DNA of 64,000 nucleotides, from NCBI RefSeq assembly GCF_019247635.1, contig NZ_JAFBAR010000107.1:24030-88029 (forward strand). The letters are read 5' to 3'. The notes under the pieces are model-generated. The model did no database searches. It worked only from the letters and a program-made list of their open reading frames with translations, and was not told the origin of the DNA. The DNA is from Mycobacterium sp. Its GTDB lineage: Bacteria > Actinomycetota > Actinomycetes > Mycobacteriales > Mycobacteriaceae. Every line of letters starts with the position of its first letter. The first letter of the stretch is position 1. Position numbers and translations under genes: made by a program. Positions 20,061-30,356 of the stretch are shown here, in pieces.

Positions 20061-21353
20061 ATGACGATGCTCGCCACGGACGCGCCCAAGGTCTCGTCCT
20101 CGACGCCATCCCGCTCGGGGCGACGCACCCTGACCCGCTCCGCGCTGATCACAGCCGCTTTCATCGTCCCCGCGATCGTGGCCCGCATCTGTGGCCTGCA
20201 TTCCGACCCGGTCGCCGCCCTCCTGATCTACGGGGCGGCTGTGGTAGCGGCGAGCTTCCTGTTGGCCTGGGCCGCCGAAGCCGCCCAGATAGATGTCGCG
20301 GGTGGCCTTGCGATCGCCGTCCTCGCCGTCGTGGCGGTGCTACCCGAATACGCCGTCGACCTCTACTACGCCTTTGTGTCCGGGCACAACGCGGACTACA
20401 CGCAGTACGCGGCCGCCAACATGACCGGTTCCAACCGCCTGTTGATGGGGTTGGGCTGGCCGGTCGTGGTCCTGGTCAGCATTGTGGTCGCGCGCAGGCT
20501 GGGCAACGCCAAGTCCTCCGGTCTGGCTCTGGAACCCGCCAACCGGGTGGAGCTGGGCTTCCTGCTGATCGCCGGTGTGGTCGCGTTCTCGATACCGGCG
20601 ACCGGCCAGATCCATTTCGCGCTGGGATTGGCGTTGCTCGCCTGGTTCGCTTTCTACCTCTACAAGATCAGCCAAGGCGATGTGGAAGAGCCCGAGTTGG
20701 TCGGCACCGCCGCGGCCATCGGGAACCTCAGGAAGCGCTCCCGGCGTCTTGCCGTCGTCGGTCTGTTCGTAGCGTCCGGCGTGGTGATCCTGCTGTGCGC
20801 CAAGCCATTTGCGGACAATCTTGTCGCTGCCGGCACGGAGCTGGGCATCAACCGATTCCTGCTGGTGCAGTGGCTGGCCCCGCTGGCCTCCGAAGCCCCC
20901 GAATTCATCATCGCGACCATCTTCGCCTCCCGCGGCAAGGGCACCGCCGCCATCGCCACGCTGATCTCGTCCAAGGTCAACCAGTGGACGCTGCTGATCG
21001 GGTCTTTGCCGCTGGCGCATCTACTCGGCGGCGGTGATTTCGCCCTGGTGCTGGACTCCCGCCAGGTCGAAGAGGTTCTGCTGACGGCTACCCAGACCAT
21101 GATGGGCGTAGCGCTGATCCTCTCCCTGCGCTTCGGCCGGTCCGCCGCCTGGGCGCTGCTGGGGTTGTTCGTCGTGCAGTTCCCGATAACGTCGACCGAA
21201 GGGCGGCTGGTGCTGTGCGGTACCTACGCGGCGGTGGCCATCATCGGACTCGTCATCAACCGCCGCCACTTGATCGCCACCATCGGGGCGCCGTTCGTCG
21301 GTACCGCCCTCCGTCATGGCGGTCCCCCACATGACGCGGACGAACTGCCGTGA
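20061..21353 (+). CDS. NCX/CaCA family sodium(calcium)/proton exchanger-like membrane protein
   Basis: Two alpha-repeat-like motifs (VLPEYAVDLYYAF...GSNRLLMG and SEAPEFIIATIFASRGKGTAAIATLISSKVNQWTLLIGSLPLA), about 10 TM segments. Confidence 0.8.
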   Translation: MTMLATDAPKVSSSTPSRSGRRTLTRSALITAAFIVPAIVARICGLHSDPVAALLIYGAAVVAASFLLAWAAEAAQIDVAGGLAIAVLAVVAVLPEYAVDLYYAFVSGHNADYTQYAAANMTGSNRLLMGLGWPVVVLVSIVVARRLGNAKSSGLALEPANRVELGFLLIAGVVAFSIPATGQIHFALGLALLAWFAFYLYKISQGDVEEPELVGTAAAIGNLRKRSRRLAVVGLFVASGVVILLCAKPFADNLVAAGTELGINRFLLVQWLAPLASEAPEFIIATIFASRGKGTAAIATLISSKVNQWTLLIGSLPLAHLLGGGDFALVLDSRQVEEVLLTATQTMMGVALILSLRFGRSAAWALLGLFVVQFPITSTEGRLVLCGTYAAVAIIGLVINRRHLIATIGAPFVGTALRHGGPPHDADELP

Positions 21354-21357
21354 CGTA

Positions 21358-23118
21358 TCAGACCAGGTAGTACAGGTCCGGGGCGTCTTCGCCGGTGCCC
21401 GGCTTGGGTTCCTGGGCGGCAAGCTCGGTGTGTGCATAGCGCACCGCCTTGAGCGTCGCCGAGTACTCCACGTCCTCCTCAGGAAAGATGTGCTCTGGCG
21501 GGAACCAATCCTGGAAGCCGACATTGCGGGCGACCACAAGCAAATCCGGGCGCACCCCGGCCAGCAGGATGGTCGAGCCGCGCGCGGTCGCAGAACGCAG
21601 GAACTGCTCGATACGCTCGATACAGACGACGTCGGGATGGCGCACCCGTTTGAGTCGCAACACGACGAACTTAGGGTCGTCGACCTCTAGGCGCTGAGTG
21701 ATCGCCGCGAGGTAACGCTCCAATTCCGGTGCGGCTCCGAAGAACAGCTCGCCTTCCAGGTCGTAGATGATGATTGACGGGTCCGCCACATCCCCCGGAA
21801 CGCGTTCGCGGACAACGCGTTCGGGCGTGACGATGAGTTCTTTCGCTTTGAGCTTCGCCGCGCGCGGCACGAACAGCAGGATGGACAGGATGACACCGAG
21901 CAGGACCGCTTTGTCGAGATCGATCGCGACGCCGGTAAACGCCGTGACGAGCACCAAACCCGCGTCGTAGCGAGACGCTTTAAGCGTGTAGACCAACCGC
22001 TTGAAGTCGACCAGGCGCGCGGCGGTGACCAGCAACAGTCCCGCGAGCGCCGGCTGGGGAACGTACCGCAGCAGCGGCGCAAAGAGCAGCAGCGCCGCGG
22101 CGACCGTCGCGGCCGAGACGATCCCGGAGAACCGCGTTGCCCCACCGGACTGGTAGTTGATCGCCGATCGCGACAGCGAGCCCGAGCCCGGCAGGCACTG
22201 GAAGAAACCGCCCGTCAGGTTGGCCAGACCTTCGGCCATGATCTGCCGGTTGTAGTCGATCCGCTGTCGGGTCTCGTGCGCGATGGCTTTGGCGATCGAG
22301 AGGGCCTCGATGATGCCGACAAAGGCGATGGCCAGCGCGCCCACCGACAGATGGGGCAGCCAGCCGGCGTGCACCTCCGGTATCTCGGGACCGGGCAGGC
22401 TGCGCGGAACCTTGCCGGCCACCGACACCGCCGTGCGGCCGCCGGCACCGGGAATCGACCAGCCCGCGACATAGGCGATCAGCGTGGTGATGACCAGCAC
22501 GGCAAGCATGTCGATCTGCGGCCAGCGGAATTGCTGCACGAGTTTGCGCAGCACGATCGCGAGCAGCACGGCCGTGACACTGAGCGTCACGGCGCGGTAG
22601 CTGAGCACATCGCCGTGAAACACGGTGAGCCAGAAACGGTGTAGCACCTGCATGTGGCCGTCGCCCTTGTCGCGCACACCCAGCGCCTTGCCCACCTGGC
22701 CCACGGCCAGCAGCAAGGCCGCCGCCGCCATGAAGCCGATGATGACGGCCTCGGAAATGTAGCGGGTCAGATTGCCGAGCTTGAACAGGCTGATCAGGAT
22801 CTGGAACCCGCCGACCAGGGCACCGAGCAGAAAAAGCGCCTGGAAGAGTTCGGTGGTGTTCTCCGAGTCGACGAAGGCCAGGGCGCCGAAGACGAGCAGT
22901 GAAATGGCGCTTGTCGGTCCGTTGATCAGGTGCGAGGACGACCCGAAGATCGAGGCGACCGCGGTCACCACGATCGCCGAGTAAACCCCGAACTTGGGAT
23001 CCACGCCGGCGATCAGGGCGTACGCCATCGCCTGAGGGAACGAGACGGCCGCGACCGTAAGGCCGGCGATGACGTCGCTGCGGCCTTTGACCCAGTCGTA
23101 ATTCAGAGCAAGCCCCAC
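21358..23118 (-). CDS. SulP family inorganic anion (sulfate) transporter with STAS domain
   Basis: DVIAGLTVAAVSFPQAMAYALIAGVDPKFGVYSAIV signature; C-terminal STAS-like IIYDLEGELFFGAAPELERYL. Confidence 0.92.
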   Translation of the reverse strand: MGLALNYDWVKGRSDVIAGLTVAAVSFPQAMAYALIAGVDPKFGVYSAIVVTAVASIFGSSSHLINGPTSAISLLVFGALAFVDSENTTELFQALFLLGALVGGFQILISLFKLGNLTRYISEAVIIGFMAAAALLLAVGQVGKALGVRDKGDGHMQVLHRFWLTVFHGDVLSYRAVTLSVTAVLLAIVLRKLVQQFRWPQIDMLAVLVITTLIAYVAGWSIPGAGGRTAVSVAGKVPRSLPGPEIPEVHAGWLPHLSVGALAIAFVGIIEALSIAKAIAHETRQRIDYNRQIMAEGLANLTGGFFQCLPGSGSLSRSAINYQSGGATRFSGIVSAATVAAALLLFAPLLRYVPQPALAGLLLVTAARLVDFKRLVYTLKASRYDAGLVLVTAFTGVAIDLDKAVLLGVILSILLFVPRAAKLKAKELIVTPERVVRERVPGDVADPSIIIYDLEGELFFGAAPELERYLAAITQRLEVDDPKFVVLRLKRVRHPDVVCIERIEQFLRSATARGSTILLAGVRPDLLVVARNVGFQDWFPPEHIFPEEDVEYSATLKAVRYAHTELAAQEPKPGTGEDAPDLYYLV

Positions 23119-23136
23119 GTTGGTTCAGTCTTTCTG

Positions 23137-24210
23137 CTAGGCGACCGGCGCCGACAGCGTGTCGAGGATTCCGTTGTCGCCGAAGAACTTTTCTCGCGCG
23201 TCGGTCCAGCCGGCGGCGATGGCTGTCACCGGAAAGAGCACCAGGGCTGGCAGCCGGTCGGCGTGCCTTGCCAGAATGTCCGGCTTGATCGGCCGGTAGC
23301 CGCTTTGTGCTATCACCTCTTGCGCGGCGTCGGTGAACAAGTACTCGAGATAAGCCTTGGAATAGGCGGCCGTCTTCGGATCACGGACGTTCGCATCCAC
23401 CCAGGCCACCGCCGGCTCGGCCAGGATGCTGACCGGCGGGCGGACGATCTCGAGCTCGTCCTTGTTGGCGGCGACCTCGCGCAGCGCTTCGTTCTCCCAC
23501 GCCAGCTGCACATCGCCAATCTTCTCCACGGCGAAGCTCGTGGACGCGCCACGGGCGCCGGCGTCGGAGACTACGACGTGCCGCAGCAAGGTGCGCACGT
23601 AGTCCGCCGCCTGGGCCGGACTGCCGCCGCGGGTGGTGACCGAACCCCACCCGGCCAGGACGCTGAGCTGGCCGTTGCCGGAGGTGCGCGGATTGGGGGA
23701 CACGACGGCGACGCCGCTGTTGATCAGGTCGGGCCAGTCGTGGATGGCCTTGGGATTGCCCTTACGGACGACGAAGACGATGGTCGACGTGTAGGGCACC
23801 GAATTGTTCGGCAGCCGCCGTTGCCAGTCGGAGGCAACCAGCCCGCGCTTGCGTAGCGCGTCGATGTCGCTGATCAACGCCAGCGACACCACGTCCGCTT
23901 TCTGAGCGCCGTCGATCACGTCGCGGGTTTGTCGGCCCGAGCCACCATGGGACTGCTTGACGTTTACGCTGATCCCGGTTTGCGCCCGGTATTGGGTGAT
24001 GAAGGCCTTGTCCAGCGTCGAGTACAACTCGCGCGTCGGGTCGTAGGACACGTTGAGGATCTGATCGGACCGCTGGTCGGGACTGTTCTTGACGACGACC
24101 GCTGTCGCGGCGAAGACGACGGCGACAACGCCAATGACGTTCAACCAGGGAATGCGCAGGCGGCGTGGTCGCAGCGTCACCACACCTGCCCTTTCACTGC
24201 ACCGACTCAC
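23137..24210 (-). CDS. Sulfate/thiosulfate-binding periplasmic protein family (SubI/Sbp-like), no ABC partner adjacent
   Basis: [60 protein letters not shown], family-typical motifs. Confidence 0.88.
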   Translation of the reverse strand: MSRCSERAGVVTLRPRRLRIPWLNVIGVVAVVFAATAVVVKNSPDQRSDQILNVSYDPTRELYSTLDKAFITQYRAQTGISVNVKQSHGGSGRQTRDVIDGAQKADVVSLALISDIDALRKRGLVASDWQRRLPNNSVPYTSTIVFVVRKGNPKAIHDWPDLINSGVAVVSPNPRTSGNGQLSVLAGWGSVTTRGGSPAQAADYVRTLLRHVVVSDAGARGASTSFAVEKIGDVQLAWENEALREVAANKDELEIVRPPVSILAEPAVAWVDANVRDPKTAAYSKAYLEYLFTDAAQEVIAQSGYRPIKPDILARHADRLPALVLFPVTAIAAGWTDAREKFFGDNGILDTLSAPVA

Positions 24211-24365
24211 GCCGGCCGCCCGATATTTCCAATGATGTTAACGATCCAGACACCTGTTGGCAGCGGTGGGAATCAGTCTGAGATTAACTACGGGTGCCCT
24301 GCGGGCGCGGTTAAGCCTCCGGGGTGCGAGCACGGGACGGTGTCGCCAACGCCGGTCGGTCCCGC

Positions 24366-26039
24366 TCAGGCGGCTGTTGGCGGATATTCGGGGGTCCAGC
24401 GCACCTGCGCGATCCGGTGGGCGAGTTCGTCGTTGCTGCGGCTCGGGGCGACGCCGTCGGCCACGGCCTGCGCGGCGACGGCTTGGGCGATGCGCACCGC
24501 GACGCCGGGCACGTCTGACCATGCGGGCAGCAATGGCTGGTCGGGGTCGGCGAGGGCGGGCGACGCATCGCCCAGCGTCGCCGCGGCAACCCGCATCATC
24601 TCGTCGGTGACTCGGGTCGCCTGTGCGGCGGTCACGGCGAGTCCCATCGCGGGAAAGATGTAGACGTTGTTGCATTGGGCTACCGGCCGTTCCACACCAT
24701 TTCGGCGCAACGGCGCGAATGGTGAGCCCGTGGCGATAAGCGCGCGCCCGTCGGTCCAGTGGTCCAATTCGGCGGGATGCGCCTCGGCGTGACTCGTCGG
24801 GTTGGACAGCGGGAAGATGATCGGCCGTTCGGTCTTGCCGGCAAGCTCGCGCACGATGTCCTCGGTAAAGGCGCCCGCCGCGGTGGACAGCCCGAGCAGG
24901 ACGCCCACGTCCACGTGGTGCACGACGTCGGCCAGTTGGGCGGGCCCGGACAGGTCCCAGGTCCGCACGCATGCGGCGGGTTGGGCGAATTCCCGTTGGG
25001 CCGCCGAGAGATCGGCGCGGTCGTCGGTGAGCAAACCGAGCACGTCGACAACCCAGATCCGCTCCAGGGCGGCCTCCTCGGTTAGTCCCTCCGTCACCAT
25101 TTCGCGTCGGATCATGTCCAGGACGCCGATGCCGGCTGAGCCGGCGCCGAGCATGACGACCTGTTGCTGCGACAGCGGGCGCCCGGCCACTTTGGCCGCG
25201 CCCTGCAGTGCGCCGAGCGTGACGGCGGCGGTGCCCTGGATGTCGTCATTGAAGGTGAGCAGCTTGTCGCGGTAACGGGCCAGAATCGGCTGTGCGTGCA
25301 CGGTTGCAAAGTCCTCCCACTGCAGCAGCACGTTGGGCAGTTCCTGGTGCACCGAGGCCACGAACTCGTCGATGAACGCGTGGTAATCCTCGTCGTCGAT
25401 CCGGCGGTGGCGCCAGCCGAGGTACTGCGGGTCGTCGAGGAGTTCGACGTTGTCGGTGCCCACATCGAGCACGATCGGAAGAGTGCGCGCGGGGTCGATG
25501 CCACCGATAAGGGTGTACAGCGAAAGCTTTCCGATCGGGATACCCATGCCGCCGATGCCCTGATCGCCCAGGCCGAGGATCCGCTGCCCGTCGGTCACCA
25601 CAATCACGTCGACCTCACGCCGGGGCCGGTTGCGCAGCACTTCGTCAAGGCGGTCGCGATCGGGATAGGAAACGAACAATCCACGCGGGCGCCGGTAGAT
25701 CCCGCTGAAACGCTGGCAGGCCTCACCGACGGTGGGGGTGTAAACAATCGGCATGGTTTCCGGGATGTGGTCACGTAGCACGCGGTAGAAGAGGGTTTCG
25801 TTGCGGTCCTGCAACGCGCGTAGATAGATGTGTTTGTCGAGATCGTCGCGGCGCGTGGAAAACTCGTGCCAGCAATGCTCGACTTGTTCTTCCAGTGTTT
25901 TCACCGCGGTCGGCAGCAGACCTAATAGGCCGTATCTGCGGCGTTCGTCGTGGGTGAAGGCAGTGCCCTTGGTGGTCAGAGCATCGGATAGCAGGGCGTC
26001 CCCGCGTTTCTCGTCAGGCCCCGGCTGTTCGTCAGGCAT
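24366..26039 (-). CDS. mez: NAD-dependent malic enzyme
   Basis: RDRNETLFYRVLRDHIPETMPIVYTPTVGEACQRFSGIYRRPRGLFVSYPDR, FNDDIQGTAAVTLGAL, GAGSAGIGVLDM. Confidence 0.93.
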   Translation of the reverse strand: MPDEQPGPDEKRGDALLSDALTTKGTAFTHDERRRYGLLGLLPTAVKTLEEQVEHCWHEFSTRRDDLDKHIYLRALQDRNETLFYRVLRDHIPETMPIVYTPTVGEACQRFSGIYRRPRGLFVSYPDRDRLDEVLRNRPRREVDVIVVTDGQRILGLGDQGIGGMGIPIGKLSLYTLIGGIDPARTLPIVLDVGTDNVELLDDPQYLGWRHRRIDDEDYHAFIDEFVASVHQELPNVLLQWEDFATVHAQPILARYRDKLLTFNDDIQGTAAVTLGALQGAAKVAGRPLSQQQVVMLGAGSAGIGVLDMIRREMVTEGLTEEAALERIWVVDVLGLLTDDRADLSAAQREFAQPAACVRTWDLSGPAQLADVVHHVDVGVLLGLSTAAGAFTEDIVRELAGKTERPIIFPLSNPTSHAEAHPAELDHWTDGRALIATGSPFAPLRRNGVERPVAQCNNVYIFPAMGLAVTAAQATRVTDEMMRVAAATLGDASPALADPDQPLLPAWSDVPGVAVRIAQAVAAQAVADGVAPSRSNDELAHRIAQVRWTPEYPPTAA

Positions 26040-26102
26040 CGTGTGTTCCCCTTCTGTCGTCTCGCACCGAGTTCCGTTGGCGTGCGGTCTGATTGAGAAT
26101 TC

Positions 26103-26137
26103 AGTGGGTCGAAAGGTCATCGACGGACTGACCCACT
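26103..26137. terminator. Hairpin at the BVMO stop codon
   Basis: AGTGGGTC (26103-26110) / GACCCACT (26130-26137), perfect 8-bp inverted repeat. Confidence 0.45.
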
Positions 26138-27693
26138 TACACCGGCGACGCGGAGCGGTTCGACCTCGCCCCAGCCAGTCGGCTTCCCGGAGCCGAGCCG
26201 GTGCGGTGCATCCACTCCCGCCGCCGCAGCCGCCAGGTGCGCCGCGCGTATTCCAGCTCGGTATAGGGCCATTGGGTGACAATGCGGCCGGAGGGTGAGC
26301 GGAAATAGCTGTCGCACCGGGTCCAGATGCTGCGGTCCAGGACTTCGGAAAGCCCGTCGTTGTACCGCCTTTCCACCTCCGCGCGCACATCGAGGTATCC
26401 ACCGTGGCGCGCCACCCGACTCACGGCGCTGGCCACCAGTCGCGCACCGGCCTCAAGGATGTACACGATCGAGTTGCCCCCCTGGTTGGTGTTGGGACCG
26501 TAGAGCATGAAGAAGTTCGGGAATCCCGCGACGGCCACCCCCAGGTAGGCGCTCGGGTCGTCCCCCCAGCGCTCGTGCAATGACTCCCCGCCGGCGCCGA
26601 GGATCTCGATGCCCGACAGGTACTGCGACGTCTCAAATCCGGTGGCCAGCACAATCGCGTCGACGTCGACGACTGCACCGGTGGCGGTGACGACGGCGGT
26701 CTGGGTGATTCGGCCGATGGGGTCGGCGATGAGTTCGACGTTCTTTTGCTGCAGGGCCCGGTAATACTCGTCACCGAGCAGCACCCGCTTGCAGCGGAAC
26801 GGATAGTCCGGTGTCAGCGCGCGCCGCAGCGCGTCGTCGGCCACGGTGCGCTCCAGAAACGAGGTCGCGATCTGACTGCGGGCGGCGACCACCGGGTCGT
26901 CAGCTATCGTCGCGGTGTTGTCGTGCTGGAACTTCCAGATCTGCCAGCGGGCCCGGCGCATTGCCACCGGGTTGTTTCGAAATCGCGCTAATTCGGTTGC
27001 GCTGTACGGGCGGTCGTCCTTGGGCACCATCCACGGCGGGGTGCGTTGGAACACCGTGACGTGCTCGGCAATCTTCGCCAATTCGGGGACAACCTGCACC
27101 CCGCTGGCCCCGGTGCCGATCACCGCGACGTGCCTACCCGTGAGATCGGCGCGGCCATCCCAGTGCGCGGTGTGCATCAGGATCCCGCTGAAATCGATGA
27201 GGCCGGCGATGTCGGGTAGCTTCGGCGCGCCGAACAAGCCGGCCGCGCAGACAACGACATCTGCTGCCAGCGTGACGTTTTCGTCGCCGCGATGCAGTTG
27301 TAGGTCCCACTGCCAGGTGTCGTCGTTCCAGCGCGCCGTGCGCAGCCGGGTGCCGAGCATGAGGTGCCGGCGCAGATCGAAATCGTCGGCCACCGACTCC
27401 AGATAGGCCAGGATTTCAGGCTGCCGCGCGTAGGTGCGGGTCCAGGACTTGTTGAGGGCGAACGAAAACGAGTACAGGTGGCTCTGGATGTCGCAGGCCG
27501 CTCCGGGATAGGTGTTGCGTCGCCAGGTTCCTCCGACGCCCTCGTCGGCCTCGACGATGATCAGGTCGTCGACGCCGGCCCGGCGCAGCGCGACCGCCGC
27601 ACCCAGACCTCCGAAGCCGGCGCCGACGATCGCCACCTTTGGCGAGGGGCGACGCCGGGTGGTCGCTCTGAGCCGACCGACGAGGTACTTCAC
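26137..27693 (-). CDS. Flavin-dependent Baeyer-Villiger-type monooxygenase
   Basis: VAIVGAGFGGLGAAVALRRAG; FSGILMHTAHWD (FxGxxxHxxxW fingerprint); IGTGASGVQ. GTG start overlaps the upstream stop (GTGA). Confidence 0.9.
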   Translation of the reverse strand: MKYLVGRLRATTRRRPSPKVAIVGAGFGGLGAAVALRRAGVDDLIIVEADEGVGGTWRRNTYPGAACDIQSHLYSFSFALNKSWTRTYARQPEILAYLESVADDFDLRRHLMLGTRLRTARWNDDTWQWDLQLHRGDENVTLAADVVVCAAGLFGAPKLPDIAGLIDFSGILMHTAHWDGRADLTGRHVAVIGTGASGVQVVPELAKIAEHVTVFQRTPPWMVPKDDRPYSATELARFRNNPVAMRRARWQIWKFQHDNTATIADDPVVAARSQIATSFLERTVADDALRRALTPDYPFRCKRVLLGDEYYRALQQKNVELIADPIGRITQTAVVTATGAVVDVDAIVLATGFETSQYLSGIEILGAGGESLHERWGDDPSAYLGVAVAGFPNFFMLYGPNTNQGGNSIVYILEAGARLVASAVSRVARHGGYLDVRAEVERRYNDGLSEVLDRSIWTRCDSYFRSPSGRIVTQWPYTELEYARRTWRLRRREWMHRTGSAPGSRLAGARSNRSASPV

Positions 27694-29489
27694 GGACCAC
27701 CCCCGCCACCGCGAACATTGAATCCCGCCATATCGCCCGCGGCCCGCCAAGCCTCCAAGATGTCGGCGTACTCGGTGGGGGCGCCGAAGAAGAAGCTGCC
27801 CTGCCGCGTCTTCGCGTCCGCCTTTCCCTCCCGGTTGTAGTAGCCGGGGGTGCATGTCTTGGCCCGCTCGGCGCTCACGGCGGAGCGCTGCACGACGGTG
27901 TCGACCCAGGCGGCCTCGGCTTCCGACGATGCCTCGATTTCGGTGACGCCGCGCTCCAGTGCCCAGGCGATGATCCACGCGGCGTGGGTGGCCTGGACGT
28001 CCAACAGGTACGGAAAGTTCACCGTCAACCCCGCCTGCGCAATGCTCTCGATGAAGCAGTTCGGAAACCCATTGGCGCACAAGCCCTGAAAGGTTCGCAC
28101 GCCATCACGCCACTGCTCGGTCAGGGTGACGCCGTGGCGCCCGATCAGCTCGAACCCGGCACGACGGCAGTAGTCGGTGCCCACCTCGAAACCCGTCGCG
28201 AAGAGCAGGCAGTCGAGCTCGTAAGCCGTCCCGTCGACGACGACCCCGGACTCGGTGATGCGCTCCACTCCCCGCCCACGGGTGTCGACCAGCATGACGT
28301 TGTCGCGGTTGAATGTCTGCAAGTACTCGTCATGGAAACAGGGCCGCTTGCAGAAGTAGCCGTACCACGGTTTGAGTGCCTCGGCCGTGGCGGGGTCGGT
28401 GACGATCCCCTCGACCCGGGCCCGGATCTCCTCCATCTTGGCAAAATCAGCGAGTTCGATTGTGCGCGTTCGCTCCTCGGGGTTGGCCGTACCGTCACCG
28501 TCATGCCGCATGACGGGAAGCTTGCGTGTGATGCTGGTCCAGGCGTCGGCTACCAGATCCTGGTCCGCCTGCCCGCCGGCGGTGAGGATCTGGAAGTTCT
28601 GGATGCGCTCACGCTGCCAACCCGGCTGTAATGTATTGGCCCACTGCGGATCTGTCGGCCGATTGGCGCGCACATCCACCGAGGAGGGCGTGCGCTGAAA
28701 CACAAAGAGCTCCCTCACCGCCGCGGCCAGCCGCGGCACGCACTGGACCGCTGTCGCGCCGGTGCCAATGATGCCGACGCGCTTACCGCTCAGGTTCTCC
28801 AGGTTCTGGCCGGTGTACTCGTAGTCCCACCGGCTGGTGTGAAACGTCTTGCCGGCAAACGAACCGAGCCCCGGGATGCCGGGTAGCTTGGGTTTGGCCT
28901 GATACCCGTTGGCCATCGACACGAACCTCGCGCGCATCTCATCACCCCGGTCGGTGCGGATGATCCAGCGGGAATCCTCGGCGTCCCAGCGAATCTCATG
29001 CACATCGGTCTGCAGGCACGACTCGCGGTACAGGTCGTAACGCTCGGCGATGCGCCGGCAATGCGCAAAGATCTCGGCACCCTTGGCGTACTTCTCAGTG
29101 GGCACGTAACCGAGTTCTTCCAGCAGCGGAAAGTACACATACGACTCAACGTCGCACGCGATACCCGGGTATCGGTTCCAATACCAGGTGCCGCCCACAT
29201 CGGCGGCGCGGTCGATCAGCCGGATGCTCTCGACACCGCGCTCACGCAGCCGGGCGCCGGTCAACAATCCACCGAAGCCCGCGCCGACGATCGCCACCTC
29301 GACCTCGTCGGTGAGTGGCTCGCGCGTGAAATCCTTGTCCGCCCAAGGATCCTCGGCGAAGCGCGCAAACTCGCCGGCGATCTCCACATACTGCGCGATC
29401 CCATCCGGGTGCAGGCGCCGTGCCCGCTCTTCGGCGTATTTCTGGCGCAACGCATCGACGTTCAATGTCAGTCGAACAGTCTCGGTCAA
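27690..29489 (-). CDS. Flavin-dependent Baeyer-Villiger monooxygenase (cyclohexanone/steroid MO-like)
   Basis: VAIVGAGFGGLLTGARLRERG; FAGKTFHTSRWDYEYTG BVMO fingerprint; IGTGATAVQ. Confidence 0.9.
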   Translation of the reverse strand: MTETVRLTLNVDALRQKYAEERARRLHPDGIAQYVEIAGEFARFAEDPWADKDFTREPLTDEVEVAIVGAGFGGLLTGARLRERGVESIRLIDRAADVGGTWYWNRYPGIACDVESYVYFPLLEELGYVPTEKYAKGAEIFAHCRRIAERYDLYRESCLQTDVHEIRWDAEDSRWIIRTDRGDEMRARFVSMANGYQAKPKLPGIPGLGSFAGKTFHTSRWDYEYTGQNLENLSGKRVGIIGTGATAVQCVPRLAAAVRELFVFQRTPSSVDVRANRPTDPQWANTLQPGWQRERIQNFQILTAGGQADQDLVADAWTSITRKLPVMRHDGDGTANPEERTRTIELADFAKMEEIRARVEGIVTDPATAEALKPWYGYFCKRPCFHDEYLQTFNRDNVMLVDTRGRGVERITESGVVVDGTAYELDCLLFATGFEVGTDYCRRAGFELIGRHGVTLTEQWRDGVRTFQGLCANGFPNCFIESIAQAGLTVNFPYLLDVQATHAAWIIAWALERGVTEIEASSEAEAAWVDTVVQRSAVSAERAKTCTPGYYNREGKADAKTRQGSFFFGAPTEYADILEAWRAAGDMAGFNVRGGGGGP

Positions 29490-29558
29490 GCCATCCCCGA
29501 CTCCGTAATCGATCGGTTGATCCTAGCAACGGGATAGGTGTGCGAACAGCGTGCCCGA

Positions 29559-29771
29559 TTACCCACGGTGGGACCACGGCCGTAACGCCATTGCGAAAAA
29601 ATCGCCGGCGGATCTTCGCAGCGGCGTCACGCTCGGCGAAAGCTGGTCTCCAAACCCGGCGAGGATGAGCCGCAGCCCGACCGCGAACCAACGGGACAGG
29701 GCGGCGAAGCTGCGTGCGGCTACGGCCGGTGGAAACCCGTTGTCCAGCAGCATCGTTAGGCATAGGATCAA
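29559..29771 (-). pseudogene. Possible C-terminal remnant of a TetR-type regulator
   Basis: 70-aa ORF MLLDNGFPPAVAARSFAALSRWFAVGLRLILAGFGDQ resembles a TetR C-terminal helix pattern; no N-terminal HTH. Confidence 0.25.
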
Positions 29772-29800
29772 CGTCCCCGGTTAACCAAGGATGTTTCGCT

Positions 29801-30355
29801 ATGCTCCTGCCGTTGTCTGCCGAGCCGTTCACGGCCCCCACCGATCGCGACATGCTCCCCTCCGAGCGGCGCGAATTCGTGCGTACGCATCGCACCTGCG
29901 TGTACGGCTACCGTCGCCGCAACGACGGCCCGGCAATGTCGATCGTTTACTACATCCCGACCGATGACGACGAATTGTTGGTAGCCACGATGGCCGGGCG
30001 CGGCAAAGCCCGTATCGTCGAACGCGACGGCAAGGTCAGCCTGTGCGTCCTCGACGAGCGGTGGCCCTTCAGCTACCTGCAGGTCTATACCGATGCGACG
30101 ATGGAGCGCGACCGGGAACTGGCCATCGACGTGATGATGGCTGTGGCCGGCCGGATGTCCGGTCAACCTCTCGACGACGAGGCACGCCCAGCCGTCGCAG
30201 CGATGTGCGACCGGGAGAACCGCGTCGTAATCCGGTGCCGCCCTTATTCCACCTTCGCGACGCCGCCGCGCCACCTGCACCGCAACGACGAGGTCGAGGG
30301 CTTGAGCCACTGGGTGTCCGGCGTGGTCCCGTGGGACGCCGACGATCGGTCCTGA
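29801..30355 (+). CDS. Pyridoxamine 5'-phosphate oxidase-fold (PPOX/F420-type) protein
   Basis: MSIVYYIPTDDDELLVATMAGRGKARIVERDGKVSLCVLDERWPFSYLQVYTDATM. Confidence 0.75.
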   Translation: MLLPLSAEPFTAPTDRDMLPSERREFVRTHRTCVYGYRRRNDGPAMSIVYYIPTDDDELLVATMAGRGKARIVERDGKVSLCVLDERWPFSYLQVYTDATMERDRELAIDVMMAVAGRMSGQPLDDEARPAVAAMCDRENRVVIRCRPYSTFATPPRHLHRNDEVEGLSHWVSGVVPWDADDRS

Positions 30356-30356
30356 G

